NCBI RefSeq assembly: GCF_001411555.2
Contig: NC_049912.1
Span: 4,666,317 to 4,730,316, forward strand
DNA: 64,000 nt
From: Juglans regia
Lineage: Eukaryota > Streptophyta > Magnoliopsida > Fagales > Juglandaceae
Reading direction: 5' to 3'
Position numbers and translations under genes: made by a program. Each line of letters begins with the position of its first letter. Position 1 is the first letter of the stretch. The notes below the pieces were generated by a model. It made no database searches and was not told where the DNA came from. It saw nothing but the letters and a program-made list of their open reading frames with translations. This document shows positions 12,198-23,290 of the stretch, one piece after another.

Positions 12198-12219
12198 CTT
12201 ATTGAGTTGTTGATAACTC
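12198..12219 (-). other. Conserved LTR hairpin plus AATAAG (instance 2)
   Basis: On the minus strand: GAGTT-ATCAAC-AACTC followed by AATAAG, about 370 bp inside the LTR start; identical to instance 4 apart from one base after the hairpin. Confidence 0.6.
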
Positions 12220-12588
12220 ACCCCTTATCTTCACAATATTTTTTAGATAATTTTGATGCATCAGCTAGAAGTCAAGAGTGAAGTTTGATGATCATAGAAG
12301 AATAAGTGCCAGATGGTACAAGTTTATTGGAGAGTCTTATTTAAAAGGTTTATGATTTTATGTTATTTGATATTTGGAGTCCTAGATATTTCAAAATATT
12401 TATGGAATTTTTAAATTATCTCATTGAGGTATTTGTTTTTTGGTGTCCTGGTAGAGGAACATATAATCTGGTTTGAATAAACGGATTTGTACTTTTTTGG
12501 GAATATTGGAGTATTTTAAATATGTTATGGAAGTTGGATTTAGCTTATAAGAGCTAACTCTCCGGACCTCCGGAAACGAGGCGTTACA

Positions 12589-13030
12589 TCGATTCAATAA
12601 ACACGATATTCGACTGAACCATCTCCCTTCCCATATGTGTAAGCAACACTCAAACAGAGATCAAAGAAACATGGATACCAACACAAAAAGAAAAGATAAA
12701 AGTGTAAGGAGAGAAAATGAAGAGAGCAAAATAACTTCAACAAAAATTCTTAACCATAGTTTGATTAGAAGCACACTCTCTACGGTATTTATGTTTGCTA
12801 GTAATGTGACGGAGAGTAACATAGAGACTATTATGAATCACCATAATATTTAAAAGTGGCAAGTGCATCATGGTCCCTTCACTACTTTCCTAAGACCATT
12901 TCTAACACAAGACTTATTTTTCATAAATTTCAAGCTCAATGATGGAGTTGAACAGCTGCAGTTTACTTAGTTTTGTATTACAAAGTATTCCATTCTAAGA
13001 ATATCGTAAGAAGTATAATAACAACTTATC
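12589..13030. other. Unclassified non-coding sequence
   Basis: AT-rich, no recognisable element or gene. A 72-codon frame at 12,635-12,853 has no recognisable motif and I do not treat it as a gene. Confidence 0.4.
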
Positions 13031-13034
13031 AAAG

Positions 13035-13263
13035 TTTTTGTTTTTTTTGGCACCAGCTGTCCAGAACAACTTCTTGACTAATTCTGGGGGTGCACAGGTT
13101 CTCGGCAAGGAATTTTCCGCAAGTGCACTTCGGGTAATTCAAGGGAAAAATCCTCCAATCCAATGACTTAGAGATTATTTGCATTGAAGGAGATTTGAAC
13201 CTTAGACCTAGGGGGAGTATACTCCCAAACCCAAGGCCTTTACCACTTGAGCCAACCCCTAGG
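13035..13263 (-). mobile_element. tRNA-derived SINE
   Basis: On the minus strand the element begins AGGGGTTGGCTCAAGTGG, containing a Pol III box A (TGGCTCAAGTGG, 13,243-13,254), and has a box B (GGTTCAAATCT, 13,191-13,201). It ends in an A-rich tail (13,035-13,048). About 42 bp between the boxes is the spacing of a tRNA-type internal promoter. Imperfect flanking repeats CTTATCAAAG (13,025) and CCTATCAAAA (13,275) may be the target duplication. The length of about 225 bp is typical of plant SINEs. Confidence 0.8.
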
Positions 13264-13608
13264 GATAATAAAAGCCTATCAAAATACGTACCTTGAGATA
13301 AAACATGAATAAAACACGTAAGTAATATTGCAACATGTTGTCACATGACTTGTAACACTTGACAAGTCCACTGGAACCCAAAGAAGCTTATACAATAGTA
13401 AATAGGACTATGTAGGCCTATCAGCTAACCCACGTTGAACCATAGCAATACAAATTGTAAGTAAAATAAAAATTTTATAAATCTAATGAATATGCGTAGC
13501 CCAAGTACACAGCAAAAGAAAAAAATTGATGGAATAAAAATATAGTACACATCTCCCAATTGTTTTTTTGAAAATGACCTCAGAAACTTTCCATAGCAAT
13601 TACGTGTT
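13264..13608 (-). other. Non-coding, probably LINE 3' untranslated remnant
   Basis: Lies directly downstream (minus strand) of the LINE RNase H tail. No coding signal is visible. Confidence 0.35.
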
Positions 13609-13755
13609 ACAACTTGTATCATCAAGAAGGCATCCCACAATGAAGTCCGGGACCTCTTCTATCCAAACTAGTTCTTCTCCTATCTCTATAGCTTTCTTTG
13701 CTAAAGTATGAGCTACTGTGTTCTTTTTCCTACTAACAAATTGAATAAACCAATT
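13609..13755 (-). pseudogene. LINE ORF2 RNase H C-terminal remnant
   Basis: Minus-strand translation reads FVSRKKNTVAHTLAKKAIEI then GEELVWIEEVPDFIVGCLL. The N-VAH-LAKKA pattern and the following Trp-rich tail are the end of the RNase H domain at the C-terminus of plant L1-type ORF2. It has the same orientation as the LINE array at 14.4-20.8 kb and may be the 3' end of the same original insertion, separated by a MITE and lost sequence. Confidence 0.7.
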
Positions 13756-13799
13756 AAAAAAATATTAAAAACTTTTATTTACAGGCTACCATCTTTTCA

Positions 13800-13975
13800 G
13801 GCCCAAATCAGGGCCACCCACTGAAGTGTGCATTTTTAGCCAAAAACGGGCCACCCACGGGGTGAACAACAAGGGCCACCCACTGGGTGGCTGGTGGTGA
13901 CCACCACCAGACCACCAATCCATGAATATTCACCAATCCATGAATATATGGTGACCACCACCATATATTCTAGAC
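13800..13975. repeat. Short direct and inverted repeats
   Basis: GGGCCACCCAC occurs three times (13,812-13,880), and CACCAATCCATGAATAT occurs twice in tandem (about 13,914-13,947). GTGACCACCACCA and its inverse flank it. No element assigned. Confidence 0.6.
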
Positions 13976-14237
13976 GTAAAAACAAAATATATATTAAAAG
14001 AAGTAGCAACTTCTGCACTGTTCCAGTACAATTATTTAAATGAGAACAAAGGAAAAACAAAATAATTTTTATGATAGGTAACAAAATAAAACGAAATTGA
14101 AATATAGCATTATTGCTTTGTAAACTTCCGATTTCAAAACATTCAGGGCACAAGTAAAGACATAATAAACAAACAAAGGTGCCATTCTATTGCAGGAGTT
14201 ACCGGGAATTCAAAGGTTGTTTATCACACTTCAATTT

Positions 14238-14412
14238 GTTGCGTTTGGGTAGAGAGGCATTTTCAGGTATTCTGTGAATAGTAGTGAGAAAAAAATGAAA
14301 AAGTAACAATAGAATATTGAATAGTAGTGAAAAGTATGTAAAAAATAATAATAAAATAATGAATAGCAGTGAGATATTATAAGAATACTTCAGGTATTCT
14401 CAGTACCCAAAC
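14238..14412. mobile_element. Small MITE
   Basis: Ends GTTTGGGTAGAGAGG and, inverted, GTTTGGGTACTGAGAA; TCAGGTATTCT lies just inside both ends and GAATAGTAGTGA(G/A)A recurs inside. No coding. The target duplication is not clear. Confidence 0.6.
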
Positions 14413-14419
14413 TAGGCAG

Positions 14420-16380
14420 GCTGATATTTTCTAAGATTCCTTTGAAGGACTTGCTTCAAATCCTTCTCACTACAGATGGCAACCGAAGATATTTTTCATA
14501 TGACATGGCAGTCCTCATCCCAACAATAGATAGGATGTAATTTTGAGTAAGCTTGGCCGTAATTCTGCTAAAAATAATAGAGGGCTTCTCAATATTTAAT
14601 CTTTGTCCTGAAGTTGTCTCATATACTTTCAAAAGACTGAACAACCTTCCCCATTCAATAGAATTAGACTTAGAAAACAAAAAAGCTATCATCCACAAAG
14701 AAAAGATGAGAGATTCTAAGCTGAACTCTTGCAACTGGAACACCATGAATCAAACCATTCTCCTCAGCCTTTCCAATTAGATTACTTAGAGCTTCAACAC
14801 ACAAGATGAAAATATATGATGAAAGAGGATTACCTTGTCTTATACCTCTAGTTGGTTGGAAAGCTCCTTGAGGATCTCCAATTACCAAAATTGCATAAGA
14901 GACAGATTCAATGCATTTCATCACACACCCCACCCATTGATTGCAGAATCTCATTTTGTATAGCGCTGCTATTAGAAAACTCCACTCAATTCTATCATAA
15001 GTCTTGCTCATGTCTAGCTTCAATGCCATGTAGCCTTCCTTACTTGTCATTTTAATGACACAATAACATTATCAGAAATTAGTCTATTAGGAACAAAAGC
15101 TGATTGAGAAGGAGAAATTATGACTGGAAAAATTTTCTTTAATCTATTTTCCATTACTTTTGAAATAAGCTTATACATCACATTACAAAGAGAAATGAGT
15201 CTAAACTCAGTCAATTTAGTAAGGGCCTTTTTCTTGGAGATTAGTGTAATGAAGGTGTTGTTAATTTTTGCGAAGCTGCCATTAGAGTTCAACATAAATA
15301 AAACTGCTTTACACACCTGTGCTCCAACTATAGCCCAATATTTTTGATAAAAGGCTGCAAGGAATCCATCTGGGCCTGGAGAGCTGAGGCCATTCATTTG
15401 ACAAAGTGCATCTTCAACCTCTTGCTTAGTGTATGGTCTGATCAACATTTCATTTTGGACAACAGTTACTTGAGTCTCCAATGATCCAAGGCAGTCTGTA
15501 ATGTTTCTGGGTTCATAAGAGATAAATAATTTTTTAAAGTATTATTGAAACAAGTTACAAATGCCCTCTTTAGAATGTACTTCCTATTCATTATCATCAA
15601 CCAGCTTCTTTATCAAATTTGTCTTCTTCCTCTGAGATGCACGCTGGTGAAAAAATTTTGTGTTTCTGTGCCCCTCATTCAACCACCTTTGCTTGGCTCT
15701 TTGCTTCGATCTAATATGATCTTCTTCAACCAATCTGTTCACAATTTTTTGCACCTGCTTAATGTTCTCATTTAGATGTCCCTTATTGACCTTTTGAAGT
15801 TCTGATAATTGAGCCAACTTAGCATTACTCTCTTCTTCTTCTTCTTCTTTTTTTAAATTGCCAATGTTCATCTTACTTTATTGGATCAATTTCCTCTTGC
15901 ACTTGTTAAGGCATTCGTTAGTGAAACTCAGTTTATTCTCAGACATCCTGGGTTGACTCCAAGCTTCCATCACTATCTTGTAGTACACCTTTCGTAAAGA
16001 CCAACTAGCCTCGAACCTGAATGGCTTAACAATCTTGGCCAGTTAAAATGATTCTGTTCCATAATGATGTGCAAAGGACTATGGTCTGAGCTCAGTGTTG
16101 GAAGAATGTACACACTTGGTCTAGGGAAAGCCTCAGTCCATATATTGTTTTTGAAGGCTTTATCAAACCTCTCTTTAGTGAAGGCCTCACCATATCTGGC
16201 ATTAGACCAAGTATATTTGTTGCCAATGAATCACATATCACTAAGACCACACTTATCCACAACCTCTCTAAAGGCCTCCATCTGGTTGTAAGATCTCAAA
16301 GACCCTCAACATTTCTCTCCATAAATGAGTATCTCATTGAAATTCCCTACACATATGATTCAAAAGATCTTGCAACCCAA
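14420..16380 (-). pseudogene. Dead LINE ORF2 segment, tandem unit 1
   Basis: Endonuclease end through reverse transcriptase on the minus strand. EN motifs: CVGNFNEILIYGEKC-stop, then NKYTWSNARYGEA and LSSDHSPLHIIMEQN. RT motifs: SSPGPDGFLAAFYQKYW, SAFVPNRLISDNVIVS, KLDMSKTYDRIEWSFL, GIRQGNPLSSYIFILC and FFVDD (catalytic box, FADD in most plant LINEs). Relative to the other units a deletion of about 26 bp near 15,055 removes the SVKALHSMNF region and shifts frame. This unit alone continues slightly further 3' (KSFKGILENI) before ending against a MITE-bearing segment. It cannot encode an active polymerase. Confidence 0.9.
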
Positions 16381-18301
16381 GATATTTTTCATATGACATT
16401 GCAGTCATCATCCCAGCAATAGATAGGATGTAATTTTGAGTAAGCTTGGCTGTATTTCTGCTAAAAATAATAGAGGTCTTCTCAATATTTAATCTTTGTC
16501 CTGAACTATCTCATATACTTTCAAAAGACTGAACAACCTTCCCCGTTCAATAGAATTAGCCTTACAAAATAAAAAGGCTATCATCCACAAATAAAAGATG
16601 AGAGATTCTAAGTAGAACTCTTGCAACTGGAATACCATGAATCAAACCATTCTTCTCAACCTTTCCAATTAGATTACTCAGAGCTTCAGCACAAGTTGAA
16701 TAGATCGGATGAAAGAGGATTACCGTGTCTTATACCACTAGTTGGATGGAAAGCTTCTTGAGGATCTCCATTTACCAGAATTGCATAAGAGATAGATTCA
16801 ATGCATTTCATCACCAACCCCACCAATTGACTGCACAATCTCATTTTGTATAGCTCTGCTCTTAGAAAACTCCACTCAATTCTATCATAAGTCTTGCTCA
16901 TGTCTAGCTTCAATGCCATGTAGCCTTCCTTACCTGTCATTTTAAAATTCATAGAATGCAAAGCCTTAAATGACACAATAACATTGTCAGAAATTAGTCT
17001 ATTAGGAAGAAAAGATGATTGAGAAGGAGAAATTATGAGTGGCAAAATTTTCTTTAATCTATTTTCCATTACTTTTGAAATAAACTTATACATCACATTA
17101 CAAAGAGAAATGGATTTGAACTTAGTCAATTTAGTAGGAGTCTTTTTCTTGGGGATTAGTGTAATGAAGGTGTTGTTAATTTCTGCTAAGCTGCCATTAG
17201 AGTTCAACACAAAGAAAATTGCTTCACACACCTGTACTCCAACTATAGCCCAATACTTTTGATAAAAGGCTACAAGGAATCCATCTGGGCCTGGAGAGCT
17301 AAGGCCATTCATTTGAAAAAGTGCATCTTCAACCTCCTGCTTAGTGTATGGTCTGATCAACATTTCATTTTGGACAACAGTTACTTGAGTCTCCAATGAT
17401 CCAAGGCAGTCTGCAATGTTTCTGGGTTTAGAAGAGATAAATAATTCTTTAAAGTATTCTTGAAATAGGTTACAAATGCCTTCTTTAGAATGTACTTCCT
17501 GTTCATTATCATCAACCAGCTTCTTTATCAAATTTGTCTTCTTCCTTTGAGATGCACATTGGTGAAAAAGTTTTGTGTTTCTATCCCTCTCATTCAACCA
17601 CCTTTGCTTAGCTCTTCGCTTCGATCATATATGATCTTCTTCAACCAATATGTTCACAATTTGTTGCACCTGATTAATGTTCTCATTTAGATGTCCCTTA
17701 TTGACCTTTTGAAGTTTTGATAATTGAGCCAACTTAGAATTACTCTCTTCTACTTCTCTCTCTCTTTTTTTTTTTTGAATTGCCAATGTTCATCTTACTC
17801 TATTGCATCAATTTCATCTTGCACTTGTTAAGATATTCGTTAGTAAAACTCATTTTATTCTCAGACATCCTGGGTTGACTCCAAGCTTCCTCCACTATCT
17901 TGTAGCACTTTTTCATTAAAGGCCAACTAGCCTTGAACCTTAATGGCTCAGCATTCCTGGCCAATTCAAAATGATTCTGTTCCATAATGATGTGCAAAGG
18001 ACTATGGTCTGAGCTCAGTGTTGGAAGAATGTACACACTCGGTCTAGGGAAAGCCTCAGCCCATATATTGTTGTTGAAGGCTCTATCAAACCTCTCATTA
18101 GTGGAGGCCTCACCATATCTGCCATTAGACCAAGTATATTTGTTGCCAATGAATCGCATATCACTAAGACCACACTTATCCACAACCTCTCTAATGGCCT
18201 CTATCTGGTTGTAAGATCTCAAAGGCCCTCAACATTTCTCTCCATAATTGAGTATCTCATTGAAATCCCCTACACATGATTCAAAAGGCCTTGCAACCCA
18301 A
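16381..18301 (-). pseudogene. Dead LINE ORF2 segment, tandem unit 2
   Basis: Same segment as unit 1 in the same orientation. The longest open stretch is 303 codons at 16,686-17,597, spanning the region from RDRNTKLFHQCASQ through SSPGPDGFLVAFYQKYW, SFLPNRLISDN and the KLDMSKTYDRIEWSFL box to GIRHGNPLSSDLF; Arg-His replaces the usual Arg-Gln in the GxRQG motif. FVDD follows in another frame near 16,580. The upstream EN piece (17,800-18,222) reads NKYTWSNGRYGEASTNERFD and LSSDHSPLHIIMEQN. The EN start carries the same EKC-stop-GPLR lesion as units 1 and 3. Confidence 0.9.
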
Positions 18302-20219
18302 GATATTTTTCATCTGACAGGGCAGTCCTCATCCCAGCAATAGAAAGGATGTAATTTTGAGTAAGCTTGGCTGTATTTCTCCTAAAAATAATAGAGGTCT
18401 TCTTAATATTTAATCTTTGTCCTGAAGCTATCTCATATACTTTCAAAAGACTAAACAACCTTCCCCATTCAATAGAATTAGCCTTTCAAAATAAAAAGCC
18501 TATCATCCACAAAGAAAAGATGAGAGATTCTAAGCTGAACTCTTACAACTGGAAGACCATGAATCAAACCATTCTCCTCAGCCTTTCCAATTAGATTACT
18601 CAGAGCTTCAACATACAAGATCAAAAGATAGGATGAAAGAAGATTACCTTGTCTTATACCTCTAGTTGGATGGAAAGCTTCTTGAGGATCTCCATTTACT
18701 AGAATTGCATAAGAGACAGATTCAATGCATTTCATACCCAACCCCACCAATTGACTGCAGAATCTCATTTTGTATAGCGCTACTCTTAGAAAATTGCACT
18801 CAATTCTATCATAAGTCCATGTCTAGCTTCAATGCCATGTAGCCTTCCTTACCTGTCATTTTAAATTTCATAGAATGGAAAGCCTTAAATGACACAATAA
18901 CATTGTCAGAAATTAGTCTATTGGGAACAAAAGCTGATTGAGAAGGAGAAATTATGAGTGGAAAATTTTTCTTTAATCTATTTTCCATTACTTTTGAAAT
19001 AAGCTTATACCTCACATTACAAAGAGAAATGGGTCTAAACTCTGTCAATTTAGTAGGGGCATTTTTCTTGGGGATTAGTGTAATGAGGTGCTGTTGATTT
19101 CTGCTAAGCTGCCATTAGTGTTCAACACAAATAAAATTGCATCACACACTTCTGTTCCAACTATAGCCCAATATTTTTGATAAAAGGCTGCAAGGAATCC
19201 ATCTGGGCCTAGAGAGCTGAGGCCATTCATTTGAAAAAGTGCATCTTCAACCTCCTGCTTAGTGTATGGTCTGATCAACATTTCATTTTGGACAACAGTT
19301 ACTTGAGTCTCCAATGATCCAAGGCAGTCTGCAATGTTTCTGGGTTTAGAAGAGATAAATAATTCTTTAAAGTATTCTTGAAATAGGTTACAAATGCCTT
19401 CTTTCGAATGTACTTCCTGTTCGTTATCATCAACCAGCTTCTTTATCAAATTTGTCTTCTTCCTTTGAGATGCACATTGGTGAAAAAGTTTTGTGTTTCT
19501 ATCCCTCTCATTCAACCACCTTTGCTTAGCTCTTTGCTTCGATCAGATATGATCTTCTTCAACCAATATGTTCACAATTTGTTGCACCTGATTAATGTTC
19601 TCATTTAGATGTCCCTTATTGACCTTTTGAAGTTTTGATAATTGAGCCAACTTAGCATTACTCTCTTATACTTCTCTCTCTCTTTTTTTTTTTTGAATTG
19701 CCAATGTTCATCTTACTCTATTGCATCAATTTCATCTTGCACTTGTTAAGACATTCGTTAGTAAAACTCATTTTATTCTCAGACATCCTGGGTTGACTCC
19801 AAGCTTCCTCCACTATCTTGTAGCACTTTTTCATTAAAGGCCAACTAGCCTCGAACCTTAATGGCTCAGCATTCCTGGCCCGTTCAAAATGATTCTATTC
19901 CATAATGATGTGCAAAGGACTATGGTCTGAGCTCAGTGTTGGAAGAATGTACACACTCGGTCTAGGGAAAGCCTCAGCCCATATATTGTTGTTGAAGGCT
20001 CTATCAAACCTCTCATTAGTGGAGGCCTCACCATATCTGCCATTAGACCAAGTATATTTGTTGCCAATGAATCGCATATCACTAAGACCACACTTATCCA
20101 CAACCTCTCTAAAGGCCTCTATCTAGTTGTAAGATCTCAAAGGCCCTCAACATTTCTCTCCATAATTGAGTATCTCATTGAAATCCCCTACACATGATTC
20201 AAAAGGCCTTGCAACCCAA
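18302..20219 (-). pseudogene. Dead LINE ORF2 segment, tandem unit 3
   Basis: Same segment again, starting 1,921 bp from the equivalent base of unit 2. EN, RT palm motifs and the FVDD box are recognisable in separate frames (18,270-19,515 and 19,895-20,101). It shares the EKC-stop lesion of units 1 and 2 and adds a second stop (SYN-stop-IEA). A deletion near 18,815 removes part of the LDMSKTYDRIEW box. Confidence 0.9.
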
Positions 20220-20756
20220 GATATTTTTCATCTGACATGGCAGTCCTCATCCCAGCAATAGAGAGGATGTAATTTTGAGTAAGCTTGCAACCCACTTCTT
20301 GTGCCATACAAGCCAATGGCATATTGTAAACTTGAATCCAGAACTCCTTTTTATTGAAAGGCACCTCATTGATCGACATGCTGCTATAAAAACTTGAAGA
20401 CACAGAAGCTGTCGATCAAATGACCGTGGCCTGCCATTGATCACTCGATGTATGTCCTTCTCCTTGTTGAACTCTATGAGAAACTTTTCAACTCCAACTT
20501 CAGAGAATTGGATCCAATTCTCACACCTTCAAACCTTTGTCATTGTACTCTTGAATGATTCTTTGTAAATAGACTTATTAGCCAAAATGATGGCCAACAG
20601 ACAAAACTGACCATGTTGCACTGCTCTAGTCATTGAAGTAGATGGTAGAACCATCCCTTCTTTTTTCCTCTCAGTGAGACATAACCCCTCCCACTGCTTT
20701 GCTAACTCTTCCTGCATAACCACCTTTTCAAACCAGCCACACTAGCCTAAGAGACT
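20220..20756 (-). pseudogene. LINE ORF1 (DUF4283-type) fragment fused to an RT end
   Basis: The minus strand from 20,756 encodes a plant LINE ORF1 N-terminal region: WEGLCLTERKKEGMVLPSTS, QHGQFCLLAIILANKSIYKE, WIQFSEVGVEKFLIEFNKEK, VINGRPRSFDRQLLCLQ, and after a frame change MSINEVPFNKKEFWIQVYNM-PLACMAQEVGCKL. This is the DUF4283 domain, a predicted RNA-binding module. At about 20,287 it joins directly to the RT piece TQNYILSIAGMRTAMSDEKY that heads the tandem array. Everything between ORF1 and RT is missing at this joint, so it is a deletion or recombination junction. Confidence 0.8.
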
Positions 20757-20811
20757 CACTCTATCCTAGAGAGAAACCTCACCCAACAAGTAGAGGACAC
20801 TCCCATTCAAC

Positions 20812-21252
20812 TTATGAGTTGTTTGAATAATCTTTTTCACTATCCAAAATATTTTTGGATAGTATTGCTATATAATAAGCCGGAAATCTTCAAACAAAAA
20901 TAGAGAAGTTTTCATAAACTAATAGCTAGATCTTTAAATACTCACACATTTAAGATATGACCTATTCTTTTTTCTTTTTATGTAAAAACAAAAATTTATC
21001 TTTTTATTATATAGAAATGATTTTTACATGCCCCAAAATTCATATAGATATGCTCCGCACAAATCTTTATAAAAAAGTGGACCACTCTTTAAAATTTTTT
21101 TATCAAGTATTATCAACCGAGGTGGAGCTAGCTAGTTGGCTATTAAACAAAATAATTGTTTGCTGATGAGTGATTGTCAAATGTTAGGTGTCTTTCGCAA
21201 TAATATAAAGCTCAATAGAGTGCTTAATTATGACTTGTTTAACAAGAGTTTT
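20812..21252 (+). repeat. Duplicated kinase 3' flank, copy C (first half)
   Basis: 20,812-20,950 matches 50,706-50,850 (copy B), and 21,010-21,250 matches 465-672 (copy A), including GGTGGAGCTAGCTAGTTGGC. No kinase coding sequence remains upstream; LINE sequence abuts it. Confidence 0.8.
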
Positions 21253-22986
21253 TAGGGGTGTGCAACCAAGCCAGATTTTTTTCTAGTTTGATCTGGAACC
21301 CAGAAATTCGGGCAGTTATCTGTCTGGATTGGACCCGGGCTAGTAAGATGAACACGGATCCGGTTATGTAACCGATTATTCGTTCCCATATCCTATTTTA
21401 AAAATACAAAAAAAAAATCCAATTTTTTCAAATTTTAAAATAAAAATAATATACAAAAATTATATTCTATTAATATTTTAAATTTATAGTATTTTTATTC
21501 AGCTTTTTATCTCTTCTCTCTCTCTCTCTCTCTCAAAACTCCAAAAAAATATTTTTTAAGGTAATGAAGTGTTCCAACAGGCCGCTGGAGGTTTGTAGGC
21601 ACCACACAGGCAACGGGCACTTAGTCTTCATTCTTTCGTGCCACGCTTATTCTCAAATTCCACTACTTAGTAATTTACTAAAATTAAGCTATTCATTATT
21701 CTTTAAGATAGCTTTATAATTTAAAGTTTTTAACGCTTCATGTATTTTCAACTAATAACAACTTAGAGACCGTGAACAAAAATCACCTAACAAATATATA
21801 TATGTATATATATATATCATATTGCAAGCTATAGTAATGGTAAATAGTTTATCTTACTTTCTTTTATTCTCTCGTATTTGTATTTTAAGTCTAAATTTTC
21901 AAATCTTAACATCTTATGTAGTTCGAAAAAAAAAAGAATAAAATTTATATGGAATATAAAATATTTTTTTATTTATCATCATTCTTGTAAGGGGATTTTC
22001 CCGCACTAAGCCCAAGAGGCTTGTAAACGAAAAGGAAACAAGATCAAAAGCCCGGGCCAGAGTGGAGAGCCCCTAACTCAGCCAATGGGAAAGCTCCTCT
22101 GTACATGACTTACATGAGAGATGGTGCTGTAGGGATGTGACTCGTCGATCTGAGGATCCCTCGAGTAGTGTTTAGTCCTCAAGTGCCCACCTGCACATCA
22201 GGCGTGATACGGGGAGCCATTGATATGACAGAGAAGGCATGAACGGACCAGAGGGGAGACAGATTGAGAGAAGGAGGTTGGATAACCATGCCACATTAAG
22301 GCTCCACCACCCAAACTTCATGGGAGCAGGTATTATCTACTCCTCAGACTTGTAGCATAAATAGCATATCTCAGGTACGAGAATATCCCTCTGATCTCTA
22401 GACCCTCTTACTTATTTGCTACTCTCAAAGAATATTTACTAACTTTGGCATGAGAGGTTACCCAGCCGAGGCCGCCCTCTCAAAACTGCAACCTTTTGTA
22501 CCTTGTGCAAGACCCGTTTTCGAAGACTTTAGTTATCGAAACTTGGCCTAAAGGTGTGCGAAACATGATGTTAGCAATTCTAATTATTTTTTTTATCTTC
22601 TAATGTGATAGAATAAAATTATTACCCCAAAATAGAATAAAATAAAAATTAGTTTTATAAAAACTAATAAAATATTATTAAAAATGAAAAATATTCTTTT
22701 ATGGAAGAAAACAAAAGGTTAAGTTGGAAAAAATTATCAAGTGCATGAAATTGTGTATGCAAAGGCAAAGCTAGAATATGGTTTTAAAAAGTCTTAAAAA
22801 AAGTAAAAAAAGGTTACAATTCGGATATCTGGTTAGAATTTGGATGTCTGGATTTACATCCGGTTATCACCCATATTCTTTTCAGGCTTATCTAGGCGGT
22901 TATCTGCCAGTTTTTTAAAACCCGGATCCGGATTCGGCTCCGATTATGGCTCGATATTTGGATCTGGATCCAGTTCTATACACCTA
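21253..22986. mobile_element. Non-autonomous hAT-like element
   Basis: Begins TAGGGGTGTGCAACC and ends CTATACACCTA, typical hAT-style short inverted ends. It interrupts copy C of the kinase flank, with imperfect 8-bp flanks AGAGTTTT and GGATTTTT. Subterminal words CGGATCCGG and GGATCCGGTTATG occur inverted near both ends. No transposase; a solo LTR is nested inside. Confidence 0.7.
21986..22576 (+). mobile_element. 591-bp solo LTR nested in the hAT-like element
   Basis: Starts TGTAAGGGGATTTTCCC and ends GATGTTAGCA, with perfect 5-bp target duplications ATTCT (21,981-21,985 and 22,577-22,581). It contains GTAGCATAAATAGCATA, a possible TATA region, and GAATATTTACTAACTTTGGC, typical of LTR R-U5. 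No internal domain is present. Confidence 0.85.
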
Positions 22987-23290
22987 GGATTTTTAATTTT
23001 ATAAAATGATCAAAGTTTATTCCATAGGATTATTTTTTAATATTTATATTTCATTAGGTAATTATAACCTCACAATGTGCATGCTTATATCCTCTTCCAT
23101 TTTCGCTTATATTTGTGATAAAATAAATGGTGATGGTTTAAGTGGAAATATTTTTGTATGGTACTATTGCTATACAATAAATCAATCAAGCATCTTCAAA
23201 CAAGATTTATAGAGAATTTTTCAAAAACTGCAAAAGGCTAATTGAGATCTCGAAATATTTATACCTTTATGGTTTTGTCATTGTTTTATA
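22987..23290 (+). repeat. Duplicated kinase 3' flank, copy C (second half)
   Basis: Contains CAATAAATCAATCAAGCATC and the following 100 bp, matching 690-800 and 50,875-50,955. Homology ends near 23,290. Confidence 0.75.

Larger units (their letters stand above)
10290..12588 (-). mobile_element. Gypsy-type long LTR, 3'-truncated
   Basis: Reads TGTAACGCCTCGTTTCCGG inward from 12,588 on the minus strand and is homologous along much of its length to the solo LTR at 46,639-49,513 (for example TATTAGTACAC and the block around TAAGTAAAGATTTA at 10,890-10,905 matching the reverse of 48,225-48,245). It contains the conserved hairpin, a tandem repeat and a C/T-rich segment at 10,430-10,700. The counterpart end GCTACA is not present at the left, so the element is truncated or diverged there. 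No coding capacity is seen. Confidence 0.75.

Noticed and set aside
13191..13260. tRNA gene
   Set aside because: Boxes A and B are present, but no cloverleaf; a 3' extension and A-tail show a SINE.
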